This document shows positions 47,350 to 60,109 of a stretch of 64,000 nucleotides of DNA, piece by piece. The notes below the pieces were generated by a model. That model saw only the letters and a program-made list of their open reading frames with translations. It made no database searches and was not told the DNA's origin. The translations under genes and the position numbers were made by a program. Each line of letters begins with the position of its first letter. The stretch's first letter is position 1. The DNA is from Acephala macrosclerotiorum (taxonomy: Eukaryota > Ascomycota > Leotiomycetes > Helotiales > Mollisiaceae). The DNA lies in contig MU119388.1 in NCBI GenBank assembly GCA_014904845.1, forward strand, positions 1 through 64,000. Reading direction: 5' to 3'.

Positions 47350-48673
47350 ATGGCGGTCGACACAGAGCACAACCCGTTGATCTCAACCCAGAAATCCTCT
47401 GATACCAGCCTCCAGGTTGCGCTTCATCCCCTTGTTCTTCTTACCATTTCAGACTACATCACAAGACATACGCTACGTCAACAAACGGGTCCCATTGTAG
47501 GAGCACTGCTGGGTCAACAAAATGGCAGAGAGATTACGATCGAGCATGCTTTCGACTGTCTTCTCACTGAAGCTGAAGACGAGATCCTCCTCAATCAAGC
47601 CTGGTTCGAGGACCGCTTACAGCAGAGTTCGCACATCTTCTCAGATCCTACAATGAAACATGCTAACATAGGTTTTCTGCGCAGTGAAAGATGTTCATAA
47701 AGTGCCTGCTCTCGACCTTGTTGGCTGGTACACTATTCTACCCACCGCTGGACCACAGCTCGTACACCTCCCGATCCATCGACAAATCCTACATTACAAC
47801 GAGTCTGCGATTCTATTGGGCTTCCATCCTACTGTCGTACTTGAGGGGTCTGTTGGTGGAAAACTCCCCCTTTCTATTTATGAAAGTAACTACGAGGCCG
47901 AGGATAATGCTTCTGGTAGTGGTAGCGGTGGAGAGGATAAGGAGATGAAGGATGTCGAGTCACATTTGACACTCAAATTTAGGGAGCTGCCATACAGTGT
48001 AGAGACAGGAGAGGCGGAAATGATTAGTGTTGACTTCGTGGCTCGTGGTGGAGGTAATGCAACAGCCGTTGACGGCACCGCAAAGAAAGCAGCAACAAAA
48101 ACCGAATCCGCAGAGTCAGCGGGCAAGGGAAAGACGCGTGCCAGCAAAAAGGCAGAGTCGAACGACTCTGAACCATCAAAGACCCAGGATCAGCACATCC
48201 TCTCCCGCGAAGATGAAGAGCTGATTGCTTCACTTACAGCCAAGGCAAACGCTGTGAAGATGCTGCACTCACGGATCAACCTTATTGCGCTCTATTTACA
48301 GAACCTGCCACCGTCTTACATATCGAGTACGGTCCCAGAAGGCGTCGAAGCGAACGACAAGAAATATACCCCGGTCAACCACTCCATCCTCCGATCGATT
48401 CAGGCCCTTCTTAGCCGGTTAAGCCTGTTGATCCCAGCAGATGCAGCTGCATTCGAGCAGGAGCTAATGTCGGAGAAGAATGATGTTAACCTTGTCACAT
48501 TGTTGGGTACAATCACAGAGAGCATTAAGGACATCAGGGAGACTGGCAGAAAGTTCGCGATTGTGGACACACAGAAGTCTATGAAGACGAAGAATGATCG
48601 GTCTATGGGTGGATCTTCCTGGGGAGGCTCGTTCGGTGGTGGGGTAATGGGAGTGGGAGATCTTTTGACTTAA
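47350..48673 (+). CDS. csnF: COP9 signalosome subunit 6 (CsnF)
   Basis: Structural MPN subunit of the COP9 signalosome, which removes Nedd8 from cullins; in filamentous fungi it affects development and light response. Exons 47350-47626 and 47685-48673 with a 58-nt intron; product 421 aa. The MPN domain opens with LHPLVLLTISDYITRHTLRQ and GPIVGALLGQQNGREI, then DVHKVPALDLVGWYTILP. The JAMM metal motif is absent, as expected for CSN6 (activity resides in CSN5). A Lys/Ser-rich disordered insert (about 205-270) follows. The C-terminal helices start at EDEELIASLTAKANAVKMLHSRI. The tail is Gly/Ser-rich. The ATG at 47350 has better context than one 75 nt upstream in the same frame; the choice is uncertain. 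Confidence 0.94.
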
Positions 48674-49016
48674 GGAAAGTAAAGTTGCGAGAAGTCCTTG
48701 AGCGTATTCGAAGAGGATTCGAGGTCTTACAAGGGATCGATGTCCAAGGATCGCTGGGTCTTTGACTTGGAGAACCTGACAATTCGGTCATCGTAATGCA
48801 TTTGAACGGCGCAGGGGTTATGGCTGATGATAAGACACGGCGTTTGCTAGCGACTTGAAGCATGGTTGCAGACATGAAATACCAATTAGATTCTGATCAG
48901 GCAATCTACCAGCCGCTCTTTGCAATTCTTTCTACCCGAAGCCCAAAAGGCTGCCCGCCCAAAAGGGAAAGAAAGAAGCCACCGTAACAGCCAGCGCTCA
49001 ACCAGCTGAGACAAGT
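48674..49016. other. Convergent 3' region
   Basis: 343 bp between convergent genes; no supported feature. Confidence 0.45.
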
Positions 49017-50537
49017 CTAAGCCTCGATGACTACCTTTATAATCAATTTTCCCGCATCGTCCATTGTTCGTCCTGCTAACTCAAATGCTTTTTTTGCTTG
49101 CTCGAGTCCTTTGAATTGATGTGTGATCATATCGTTCAAATCTGGCAATTTCATCGGTCCCTTCCCAGCTAGTAATCTAATACCTGTTTGGTACGTGTTG
49201 GCATATCTGAAGATACCCAGAATATCGACTTCTCGCAAATGAGCAGCGGATAGGGGAACTGTTTGAATGGGCGTGCCTGACCGAGAATATCAAGTCAGTA
49301 TTCATTACACTTCTTAACAAATTTGTAGACAAATGGGGGCATGTTCCCAAAGGAGCGAGACATGCATGAGTGTGCATTCTGGAGAAGTTGGGGGCTTACC
49401 CATTCCAACCATGATCACCTTGCCACCTGGTTTTGTTGCATAAAGCGATGTTTGCATACACGCTTCCTTTCCAGTGCATTCGAAAGTCACATCTACCCCC
49501 TCGTATTCATCTTCCTCAAGAGCACCTATGTCTGGTCTTGCTACTGCAAGCACATCTGCAGCAACCGACTTCGCACCTTCAAGACGATCGCTAATGCTGC
49601 TATAGCTTGTCAAAGGTGTCATGATGCCATCCAAACTAGCTGGCGTAGAAGTACCGGAGGTGCTGAGAGAGGAGGACGAAGCGGAAGAATGGAAGGGCAT
49701 GGGAACTACGTAGCCGTGTGTTGCAAAGCCTTTCGAGATGGCGTAGTTCACACGCCCCTCGTCAATGTCCATTATTGTGACAAAGGTACAGCCAGATTGC
49801 CGCGCCATTGCTGCGACCAGCAAACCAACTGTACCAGCTCCAATGACAAGTGCAGTCGATCCTGGGGTGGGAGCAGCTCTGTTCACAGAGTGTATGGCTA
49901 CGGAGAGAGGTTCGAGAAGGGCGGCTGCGCCAAATGAGACATGGTCTGGAATCCTGGCAAAGTTGTTAGAGTTAGTCCTGAAATTTAATGCCAGTCTGCT
50001 CACTTGTGGCACCAGATTGCTGGGTGGTTTATTCTCTCTTGAAGAGTTCCCTGAAAGTGAGGGACACTTTTTGCGCTACTTCTGAATTTCATCTTTTTGC
50101 AAAGATTGTACCGCCCTTTTCTGCAGATTGTGCATTGGCCGCAAGGAATGCCAACTTCGAGAGCAACTCTGTCCCCGATGGCAAAGCCATTGACTTGTGG
50201 CCCAATTCCTACTACTACGCCGGAAGATTCATGTCCAAGAGACAGTGGCGCGCAAGCGCAGAGGTCGCCATTGGCAAACTTCTTGTAGTAGCTGACATCT
50301 GACCCACAAATGCCGGTTGCTTTGATCTGAATCTGGAGTTCCCCAAGTTCGGGTTCTGCGATACTTCTGTACTCCTAGACGCGGAAAGGTTAGGGGTGTA
50401 TATGCACGTGGAAGAAGCAGGGATCTTACCAGCTTTAACTCCAGAGCCGAATGTAAGACAGAGGCGAGCACATGTGTTTTTGAAGGAGAGCTGTTGAATG
50501 ATGTCAATGGACTTTCGTCCATGGCAGATGGAGCCAT
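49017..50537 (-). CDS. Zinc-dependent polyol/alcohol dehydrogenase (MDR family)
   Basis: NAD(P)-dependent oxidation of a polyol or alcohol, similar to sorbitol, xylitol and arabinitol dehydrogenases. Exons 50537-50430, 50374-50004, 49953-49400 and 49276-49017, all in phase; product 430 aa. Catalytic-zinc residues lie in GICGSDV and LGHESSG. The structural zinc site CGQCTICRKGRYNLC has the C-x2-C-x2-C-x7-C spacing. The Rossmann motif is VIGAGTVGLL. Relative to the usual 350-380 aa there is an insertion of about 55 residues, rich in Ser and Thr (HSSASSSSLSTSGTSTP...), after the first Rossmann strands, before VDVTFECTG. Exact substrate cannot be read. The start at 50537 is the first ATG in frame; a second at 50522 is possible. 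Confidence 0.92.
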
Positions 50538-52393
50538 TATAGAGCGTGCTTTAGTCACAAAAAGTATAAGGGCAAGCAAAAGGAAGCAACAAGTGATTTT
50601 TGGATGGGGGGCATCACGGAAGGCGTGGGGGCGTCAGTCATATTTAAGTAAGCCATATGAAAGATTCTTTCGCCAGTAAGGAGCCGTTCTCTAATCTCTA
50701 TGATAGAAAAGCGTTGATAATCACAGCATTTGATACATCCATGGCACGCCGTTCCTCGCAAAAATTATTTACCCTTGCTCAGGTGTCGTTAGCTTGCAGG
50801 TTGACGCAGACAAGGGTATCCTCGTGCGTGCAAGACTGCGCAGTACCTTTTATCGGACCTATTAACGAGGACATGGGATTATAAAATGATGAAATCGACT
50901 CCCTCTCTTCGATAAGGTTGTCGACTTTGCCCAACGTGGGGTTTCCTTAACCAGAGAATGGGACAGGGGAAAGGGGAAAGGCAAATCTTTAGAGTTGCCA
51001 GACGTCGAGTGAGTTTCACGTCTTAAGCCTAAAGGTTGACTTTACCGCTGTGCACATTCTCTGGGGTCCAGGTCTTGGACAAAGCGCCCCAGTCTGGGGA
51101 CTAGCTCTCCACGGATTATTACACGCCGGAGCGGGCTCGAACATCGAACGTTAAGATAATCTCCATCCTCTCCATCCCATCCATACCTCCTCGTACGTCT
51201 GGCACCACTGAAGCGCACTTTTTGATAGACGGCAAAGGATCAAGAGCAGATCTGGTGGAGGCAGCGGGCGTGAACACAAGGTTCTTATCATTCATTATGT
51301 GTTGTCGTACGACACCGACACTGCAAGCACGAGTCGAGTTAATTATATTAGGGCGTCCATACGTGCTCTCCATCGATACCCACACAAGTGAGTCTTTGGT
51401 GCATATGTGGTATGAGTTGGTCGTAGATCCCGAACCTCAGGGGCTAAGCCAAGGTAAATAATACCAAGCTACCAAGGTACTTCCGAATCGCTCTTTTTGA
51501 GCCGTGAAGGGGGCGAAAATCGGAGAGAGCTCTCCGCTAGTGATGTAAAGTGATACTCCACGGCTAGGTTACTTCCAGTGACAATTGCGAGAGTGCTTCT
51601 TGGGAATCTGCAGTTTTGTGCTCTTGGACAAGAAGCGGATGATGGCCCGTTTAGTGGACGCGCCCTAACGAGCCTGGGATCAAAAGTCTGTGTTTTATAG
51701 GGCTTCTCGCTAATAAATGAACGCTAAAACTAAATTTCGATTTTTAACTACGAAGTTAAATTAACTCGGATTTGCTTTATAAACTCACTATAGCTTCTTA
51801 TAAGTATCACATTATAAGATTAAATGATTCTGATTTGTGCAGACTTTATAGTTTTAAAATGAAATCGTCGATTTTGGTTTTTGTCGCTTAAAAGTGCCTT
51901 AAAAAATGCCTGGAAAACACAGACTTATGATCCCAGGCTCGTAAGTTCTGCACATCAACTTTGATCCGACTGGCGGGCTTGTCAGCATTCTATCTCATGT
52001 CGAAGATCGCAGCCGTTCTCCTGGGATAACGACTGATTATTTCAATGCGACAACTTTCGGCGTTGCTCACCGCTGAGGATCAGCATGTGAAGAAATTAAG
52101 AGAAAGCATATGACAGTGGGTATAGGCAATATCAATTATTGAAACATATATACGAATGTCCTAAGAGTTCTAGGGCATTGAAAGGCGGGCTATGAGACGT
52201 CATTAATACACACTTTGCACATCCTCTCTCCGTTTGTTGATCTCGATGAACCCAGATGCTGTGATTCACAAATTGTATGTACTATCGATGTTACAGAGGA
52301 GTAAGTGGCGGCGGTTATTCTGCCCTGCCATTCCAGAATACCGGATTGTTTCCGGAATCAGGTAGCGGAGGAGGCCAACCAGATGACAGCATC
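50538..52393. other. Intergenic region with a MITE
   Basis: 1.86 kb without a credible gene. It contains the 273-bp inverted-repeat element at 51669-51941. The sequence around it is otherwise unremarkable. Confidence 0.5.
51669..51941. mobile_element. 273-bp MITE with 28-bp terminal inverted repeats, TAA duplication
   Basis: The left end reads CGAGCCTGGGATCAAAAGTC and continues TGTGTTTT. The reverse complement of the right end is the same except for one base (ATCATAAG for ATCAAAAG). The element is flanked on both sides by TAA (51666-51668 and 51942-51944). There is no open frame, and the inside is very A/T-rich with further partial symmetry. Short non-coding size, TIRs and a TWA target duplication fit a PIF/Harbinger-type MITE; assignment to that superfamily is inference. 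Confidence 0.85.
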
Positions 52394-54344
52394 CTAGAAA
52401 CTCGAAGTTGCGAGCCTTGCAGCGGCATTTCGCGCGTCAACCTTGTCCTCGTCATCCTCTTGAACACCCTTAAGACCACCAGCAGAAGCTCCTGACAGCG
52501 CCCTCGCACGACCAGACCCTTGCTCCTCTTCACCATTTTCTTCTGGTACTTTAGACATGAAGCTACCAGAAATACTCCTGTTCAGTCCATCAGGTCGTCG
52601 AGGTACACCGCTCCATGCATCACCGTGCACAGTCTGACTCGCCGCTAAGCTTGCTCGCCTTGCTGCCGGATGCGCCTCACGACCTAGTCGACTAAGCCCA
52701 CCGGAAGAATCGATTGCCCGGATGTCGGGCCTGATGCTTTCAAGAGTTGCAAGAGTACGACGCTCTGCCTCAATCTCGCGAATCACGTATTCCCGGATGC
52801 TGAGTCGCAAGTCGGCCGCAGTACGTGCAAACCAGCGTCGCTGCTCTTGCAAAAGATTCGCCGTCACTCGTTGGGTTTTCCCCAGCAAGTAGAGCTCGTT
52901 GCTTCGTGCCTCGTCTAATGCCGAAATGGCTTCATCGACCTTCTCACGTCGCACAGAGGAGCTGGCTTTCAACCTATCTGCCGCGTTCAACTTGCTTCGT
53001 GTCAATTGCTGGGCTTGGACTAGCTCGCGCAAAAGGATGTGCCGATTGGTGAGAGTCTCCTTCACAATGAAAGCGTCTTGGGAGTGGTACTGCAGGGGAT
53101 CTCCAATTGTTGTGGCCTCAGCAGTCCCTTGAGCGGCATGGAAGTCTCCAGTGGTTTGAATAATCTTACCAAGCTTACGATAAGCATTCCCGAGTCCGCT
53201 GTGCGGTTCCTGCACGCTCATGGCCCCTAGCTTGACGCCAAAATCGGACTCTGCAAGCCCAAGCCCTACTGAGAATCAGAACAATTCTGCTTCATTTCGG
53301 AATGACTTACCTTTTCTGGCTTTTACCAGCTTATCTACCTTGTGCCCTGCATCCATTGTCCCAAGGTAGAAGAGCTTCACAATTGGCCGTGCATCTTGCA
53401 ATTCAGGTGTATCATCCGGTGGAGGTGCGAATTGTTTGATGACTCTTCTGCGCACGCCAGTCGCTGGTTGTTTCCTCTTCAACATTGGACTATAGCCAAA
53501 GTCACTTTCAACGAACAGAACCATTTCATCATCTCTCATCAATACTTCGTTTGCGCAAACATAATTGAGCCATCTCTGGAGTCCTGCTTTGACTCTTACT
53601 TCGTCTTCGTCGGTTCCAGCACCAGCAGAAGTCAACGCCGGAGGAACGGCAGGAACAATAGCTTCGGGGTTCGAGGATATAAGGTGGTCTGCGAGCTTCA
53701 AGAATTCGGAATGGGTTCGGCGCACATCGCGAAACTGGGTGGTTCGAAATTTGGGGAGGTTGGTCTGGCAAGTCAGCAATTGTCCATATTGTAAACATGT
53801 ACAGGTAGTTATAACGAATCCCATTGCATACATGAACATCAAATCTCAAAATAGGGTCTTTGCGACCCGTCCGCTCAAGGCCGGTGATCTTTGCTTGTAG
53901 CTTGTACTGAGGAGCCTGAGGCTGTTGAGGATGCTGAGCTTGTCTTGCACCTGGATGATACCTCGCAGGTTCCGTTCTATGTGACTGAGTTTGATGCTGC
54001 TGCTCGGCAGGTGCTTGTTCTTGCTGGCCTAGAAATGGCTGCTGTTCAGGTTGGCTTCGGACTGAATCTGCAGTATCTGGTCTGCGGCCATCACTTTCTG
54101 CCACCGATTCTGTTCCGGCGCTGCTCTCGGGTCTTTGATAGCTTCCATCTCCTAATGTATCATCTCCAGAAAACCCTGTATGTCCCGAATTGCTCGTACT
54201 GTATGGTGTTGGCGACGCCGGAACCTCGCCAGAGGTTGGGAAAGAGCTCGGTCTAGCATGCTGAGGGCTTGCGACTGGTGAGGAACCCCACGGAGAAGCT
54301 CCAGCTGGGTTATCAGCATCGTGTATCGACGAGGAATAATCCAT
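52394..54344 (-). CDS. VPS17: Vps17-like sorting nexin, retromer subunit
   Basis: Vps17 pairs with Vps5 as the membrane-bending part of retromer, recycling cargo from endosome to Golgi. Exons 54344-53832, 53764-53311 and 53268-52394; product 613 aa. The N-terminal 140 residues are disordered, rich in Gln, Pro and Ser. The PX domain runs from YKLQAKITGLERTGRKDPILRFDVH through TNLPKFRTTQFRDVRRTHSEFLKL. A linker with SDFGYSPMLKRKQP precedes the C-terminal BAR-type helices (about 320-520), including SDFGVKLGAM, GNAYRKLGKII, and RHILLRELVQAQQLTRSKLNAADRL. The tail is Ser/Arg/Glu-rich. PX phosphoinositide residues are not clearly canonical, as in yeast Vps17. The gene is divergent from the MEF2 gene. 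Confidence 0.93.
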
Positions 54345-54682
54345 GATATCTGCGATCGATTTGAGACCGATTGTGGAGATAGGTGGTTGAATGCTCTGCG
54401 CGTGCTCGATACTATGACGTCGAAGAGCGGTTCAAAGCGCTCGGTGTCACCCAAATAAGAGAGCGCATGTGCAATCTTGCGTCAGGACAGCCTTGGGTTG
54501 AAGCGTTGATGATGTGAAAGCAATCAATGGTAGTGAATTGGATCATCAACACATTGTCCGCCTTGGAGTTCCGCAGGCACCGATTTGGTAGCGCCAGCCA
54601 AAATAAAATAGACGCTAAGCGAGAGCCTCAGTTGATCATGAACTTTTTCACCATCACCATACATCAACAACAACTTTAGGTG
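54345..54682. promoter_or_regulatory. Divergent VPS17 / MEF2 promoter
   Basis: 338 bp between divergent start codons. No specific motif was recognised. Confidence 0.45.
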
Positions 54683-57452
54683 ATGAGTCTCTTGACCTCT
54701 AGAAGAGGATGTCTATTTTGGCATCAAAATCTTCGGCGGTCTCTATGTCTCAATAATCCAAAAGAATACTTGTTGCGTCCTAATGCTTTATACCTTTACT
54801 CTACCTCTCACCACCCTCCTGATCACCACCATGACCCGAGTATCAAGCGGACCAGGAACATTGGGATCATTGCACATATCGATGCTGTAAGACGCTCTAT
54901 TCATTTCAATTGATCATTCGGTTTACAACTAGCTAGGGTAAGACTACAACCACAGAGCGTATGCTCTATTATAGCGGCTTCACCCGTCGAATAGGAGGTA
55001 TGTACCACTTCGAATCACGTGGCCGATTCCTTCTCAGAATCGTTGGATGACCATGATCTTTCTTTTGTCCATGAAATCAAAAGCAATATAGTACTAGTCT
55101 AACTCACTTATAGATGTCGATGATGGCTCCACGGTGACAGATTTTCTCCCAGCTGAAAGAGCAAGAGGAATCACCATACAGTCGGCAGCCGTCACATTCC
55201 ATTGGCCTCCACATCACGATGGCCATATGTCTGGTTCCGAAGGCCCAAGATCCCATAAATCACATACAATCAACTTGATAGATACGCCCGGTCATGCGGA
55301 CTTTACATTTGAAGTTCTTCGGTCCTTGAGAATCCTTGATGGCGCAGTGTGCATTCTCGACGGTGTTGCAGGTGTTGAGGCTCAAACCGAGAAGGTATGG
55401 GCTCAAGCAAACAACTATAGCATTCCAAGAATCGTCTTCGTCAACAAGCTCGATCGGGATGGGGCGGCTTTTGAAAGGACTGTCAAAGAAGTTGGATCAA
55501 GATTACGAGGTTGGCCTGCTGTCTGCCAAATTCCTTGGTGGGAAGGGGGAAAAGGACGGTTTAGCGGCGTCGGAGATGCTATCAACCTCTGCGCTCTCAG
55601 GTGGCAGGATGGTGGTGATGGCAAGACCATTGAGAGCTTCAGCATGGAGCTACTTGCCCAACAGGAACCCGAGTTCCAATCTGAGCTACTCAAGGCACGT
55701 ACAGCGCTTGTAGAAGCTCTATGTGAGTACGATGAGAAACTACTCGAGACTTGGTTGGAGTGCAACGATGACGCCCTAGCTGTTCCTGCACAAGCTATCA
55801 AGGACAGCTTAAGGCGCTGTATTCTCGATGGCTCTGGGAAACTCATTCCTATCTTTGCAGGAGCTAGCTTCCGGAATATTGGGGTCCAACCTCTTCTTGA
55901 TGCTGTCGATGACCTTCTGCCGGATCCCACAGAGAGGCCGGATCCTGAAATAAGCATAGGTTCGCAGAAGGCTGGATTGTCTGACCTCCTGAGTGGCAAA
56001 TTATCTCTTGCAGTAAGTGCTGGCAAGCACCTAACTAAGAAAACGACATCGCCAACTGCTTTGGTAGCTCAAATTGAGGCTTGCGCACTTGCCTTCAAAG
56101 TTGTGAATGACGCGCGCCGTGGGGTTCTTGTCTACATAAGAGTCTATTCTGGATCAGTGAAGCGCAATGCTGCATTGTGGAACACCAATCTACATGTCAC
56201 GGAAAGAGCGCAGAGACTCCTTCAGATGCAAGCCTCGGACGCGGTGGAGATACCACATATCTCAGCAGGCCAAATCGGAGTTATAGCAGGGCTGAAACAT
56301 GCACGCACAGGCGATACATTAATATCATATCCTGGCCAACATGCGAAGACAGGACCACCTGCACCGTTGAACACACTACAGCTACGGCCTATCGACGTTC
56401 CTCCACCAGTATTTTTCGCGGCCATCGAACCGCACAGTCTCAGTGAGGAGAAGCATGTGGCTGAAATCCTCGGTCTGTTGTTGAGAGAAGATCCAAGCTT
56501 ACATGTGAACGTCGATGAGGAGTCGGGCCAGATGCTACTCAGTGGTATGGGAGAACTACATCTCGAGATTGCTCGTGATCGCCTCGTCAACGACTTCAAA
56601 GCCAAAGCCACAATGGGCAACATCGAGATCAGCTACCGTGAATGTGTACTTGCAGCCACCGGTTCGCATCGATTTCTCTTCGACCGTGAGGTAGCAGGCA
56701 AGAAAGGAAAGGCTGGCTGCGAAGCAAGCATCTCACCACGTGAGCAAACCGCTGTTGAGCAAGACTTCACAGTCCATCGCGATGGTAACACAATCAGCAT
56801 CCATATCCCGGCGTCATCTTATGACCAGAACGGAGAGCCTTCGTTGCCTCCAGACCTGCCTCAAGCTGTTGTTCACGAAGCCCTCATAAATGGCGCCGCC
56901 GCAGCTCTAGCGCGTGGCCCCCGTCGCGCCTTCCCTCTACATGCCAGCCATGTCTTGTTGAAGTTCAACCCAGCAATGGATATCTTCGGCTCCGATACCT
57001 CACCAGCAGCACTCGCTTCAGCTGCGCGAATAGCCGTACAAGCAGCGCTCAAAGAAGCATTCTCAGACGATAGCATCGGTCTCATGGAACCCGTCATGAA
57101 CGTAGTGATCAGCTGCGATGAAGCCTCACTAGGAGCTATTGTGCACGATATCTCTTCTGCTCGAGGCGGACACGTTTTATCCCTCGGCATAGAGGGAAAC
57201 GACGAGCCCGAATCTGGTTTATCAGTTATTGACATGAAGAGAATTTATGCACCGCAAGATCCTTATGCTTCATCCACTAGTGGCGATACTTCTGGACCTG
57301 GACAACAGAGACAAGTCACGGCAACGGTGCCGTTGAAGGAAATGGTTGGGTATTTGAAGCATCTTAGGAGTCTGACTGGTGGTAGAGGAACATTTGTTAT
57401 GAGCGTTGATAAGTTCGAGCGCTTGTCTGGGCCGAGAGAAAAGGCTGTGTAA
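54683..57452 (+). CDS. MEF2: Mitochondrial elongation factor G2 / ribosome-releasing factor 2
   Basis: GTPase that works with ribosome recycling factor to split mitochondrial ribosomes after termination. Exons 54683-54886, 54937-54997 and 55114-57452; product 867 aa. The first 55 residues are basic and lack acidic residues in the early part ([15 protein letters not shown]), a mitochondrial targeting sequence. The GTPase motifs are all present: [14 protein letters not shown] (the P-loop is split by intron 1 exactly between Ala and Gly), RGITIQSAA (switch I), DTPGHADF and [11 protein letters not shown] domains II-V follow ([32 protein letters not shown] and [21 protein letters not shown]). Length and the tail fit EF-G2/RRF2 rather than EF-G1. 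Confidence 0.95.
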
Positions 57453-58359
57453 GATTATGTGTCCCCAAAATATCATTGTACAACACAAACACCAAATATG
57501 AGATGACTGAAGCAGGTGATGTCCGGTACCCTAGATTGGTCACTTTCCTTTCCACCAGGGCGCCCCTCCTGTTCCAAATCCATGACTAGCTGAACTCTCC
57601 CACAGGACATCCGTATTCATTTAATTGGGCATTTTTTGGACAGATTCTCCGTGAACTCGAGGCTCTATGGATGGTAACGCAATCCAAGACGCATGAGAAG
57701 GTTCGCACTAGCCCCTTTAAACTCTGGCTGGTCTGCCAGGGTTTCCAAGTTCTGCTACGTTGCCTCTCACAGAAGTAAGTTTTTGCCGTTTTCTTCTTCT
57801 TTTCCTTGAATACTCTTATAAAAGCTGGTCTGTTGTGTCTTTTCGATTCCCCCTTCCCAATTATTTTGGCGATTTCGGGGCAGCCAATGAGTCTTCAAAC
57901 GCGTGGTACCGAGCCTTGGACTGTCCCAAACCTGAAGGAACGCGATTACCAGCTTGGAATATCCAAGAAATAAAATTTGTTTCATTTCACAAGAACTCCA
58001 GTTCATTCAAGAAGTCTTGGGTTCTGCTGTCAAAATCTTCTACTGGTCACGATTCCTTCGTTCCGTAGCAGCTTTGATAGATGCAAGCTGAAGAGAACGC
58101 TGGGATAAACATACCTGAGAATGTCATCAACAGTCGCTGAAACTTTCTCATAGTCCCACCCCATCATTGAAGCGAAGTCTACGCTCACCGCGAACCCGAT
58201 AAGACCGCCATCAACCCCTCACACCAGACCTCCTCCTCCTACTCCTCGTCCTTCTCCTATTATTCCGCTCCTTCTTCCCCCTCCATTCCCTAAATTTCGG
58301 ATCCTCAGTCCCTACCACGCACATGCACATATTAGCTCTCCTCTCTCCCTCGATCTCTA
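57453..58359. other. Convergent 3' region, no supported gene
   Basis: 907 bp. A frame at 57760-58068 (102 aa) has no recognised similarity and is probably chance. Additional 3' exons of the next gene may extend into 58200-58345. Confidence 0.4.
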
Positions 58360-58785
58360 TCAAAGAAAATTCATTCTAGAAGACTCACAAATAATCCCAT
58401 CCTCCCCCTCCCCCTCCTGTCTTCCACCCCACCTAACAACACCATCCCACCTTAGCCCTCCCACCTCCCTCAACTCTCTTCCTCTCTGCCAATGAGCCTC
58501 ATCAATCTTTTTCTTAAGTTCCCACACCTCTTCTTTTGTTCCTGCTTGTCGCATTTTCTTCGTTAGTTCGGAGTGGAGATGGTCATGATGCTGGTTTATG
58601 GCAGCAATTTGAAAAGGGGGATGGCAGGAGGCGCAGGTGTCTGAGAGGTACCTGACTGGGCCGCGAGGATGTAGACAAGGTTTGGGGTTGGGTTTGGAGG
58701 AGTCTGAGGATGAGGGGAAGCAGAAGGAGGTGTAGTGGATGAGGGTGTGGGGGCAAGTTAGGGTTGTTATTGTGCCTGTGCACAT
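58360..58785 (-). CDS. Small Cys-containing protein of unknown function
   Basis: An open frame of 141 aa from the ATG at 58785. The N-terminal half holds regularly placed Cys and His residues (CTGTITTLTCPHTLIHYTSFC..., CLHPRGPVRYL, TCASCHPP) that could bind zinc. The second half is a charged helix (LTKKMRQAGTKEEVWELKKKIDEAHWQ). This pattern recurs in small uncharacterised fungal proteins. The end is uncertain: a donor GTGAGT lies in the last codons and could splice to a downstream Arg-rich exon at about 58343-58220, ending in RRRTRSRRRRS. The nearest acceptors put a stop in frame except one (GAGAG/CT). The function is unknown. Confidence 0.65.
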   Translation of the reverse strand: MCTGTITTLTCPHTLIHYTSFCFPSSSDSSKPNPKPCLHPRGPVRYLSDTCASCHPPFQIAAINQHHDHLHSELTKKMRQAGTKEEVWELKKKIDEAHWQRGRELREVGGLRWDGVVRWGGRQEGEGEDGIICESSRMNFL

Positions 58786-60109
58786 GACCGAAACTTGGAG
58801 TTGAGAAGCGTTGATGTTGTGGTTGATGTATAAGACCAAATTTCTGATTAAGCAGTATGAAGTGAATTGGTTCAAGTTGATATGGCTGGATGTGGATACA
58901 GATATGAGCGGTGGATGCGCATGACTAGTTCTTGATCATGAGTCGTACCCTCTGTTCCGGTTTCTTTGTTCTAGGGTCGTCAATTGTGTTCGAGAATCAG
59001 GATAAAGAAAGTCGGCGTGAGACTTAACGTTTGTATCTTAGCCTCCTAGCAGAGCTTTTCTTTGTTTCTTCCTAAATCCTGCCGAAGTCAATACCACTAT
59101 GCCCACTTTTCTTCTCGAGTGTTTGTATGGCTCGTTCGAGAGAGTTCTCTGGTTTATCGTCGGTAGACAAGTGTTTGGACAATTTTGCTCTAGACCTTTG
59201 CACTTTTGAGGAGCACATTTCCAAGATATAAGGCCGCGATGATTGTTGGCATCGTTCTAGCCGTTGATAATGTGGGGTTATTGCGGAGTCTAGAGCCTCA
59301 TGTCATTTCCCGCAACTGGGTCATCCCTTGCTTCGAAGGTGTTCGTCAGCCTTACAAAGGAGTCGATTTCCTTGGCCGCCTCATAACTAGGGATCATCCA
59401 GTAGTCAGCCTTCTTGGACGATCACCACCTTTGCTACCGAGAGTAATTCTCAGTAAAATAATTCCCAAGCATACTGACAATTCGTGAAAATCTCGCGATT
59501 GGTTCGGAAATTGAGGAAGCAAATATTAACCCCAACGAAGCTCAACATTGAAAATTGTCAGAAGAACCCGGACACCCGCCACCCTGAAATATCCGAATTT
59601 GAAATGGACACACTGATCAACGTACGAGCGCAATTCAGACATGCTGATGTCTTCCAATATCTGAGACATCCAGGAACAAGCACAGAACTTGAAACACATA
59701 ATCTGAGCTACAGATTCGGTATGACCCTCATCCAAGCTCCAGCAATAAAGCTTTCTCCAAAATCTCGAATTTCACAAAGTAGCGGTATTAGGTTTGAGTA
59801 CTGAATCTTGGGTGGAAGTGCTCCATTCTCAATTGAACGTCTCTTAGTCTGCGTAAACCAGAGCTGAAAGTAGAACCAGAATCCTCTTGCTTCCAACACG
59901 TTCATCGAAACTCCAAGTTTGCTCCGGCCATGAAGATTAGAATTTAAATTTTATGCGTGTCGTCATAATGTACTTCTCCTATCCCATGTCCTTCCTGGAA
60001 GGGAGGAATGCTCATCTCCAACATCCAACACCAGGCATCCCCTCCCAAGCCTCTCGTATGGTATCTCGTCCGTTTGGTATTTGGTGTTCGTTAATTATAT
60101 GTTCTCTCA
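58786..60109. other. Intergenic, no supported gene
   Basis: 1.3 kb with only short frames (for example 59206-59487 and 59484-59804) that resemble nothing known. Confidence 0.45.
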
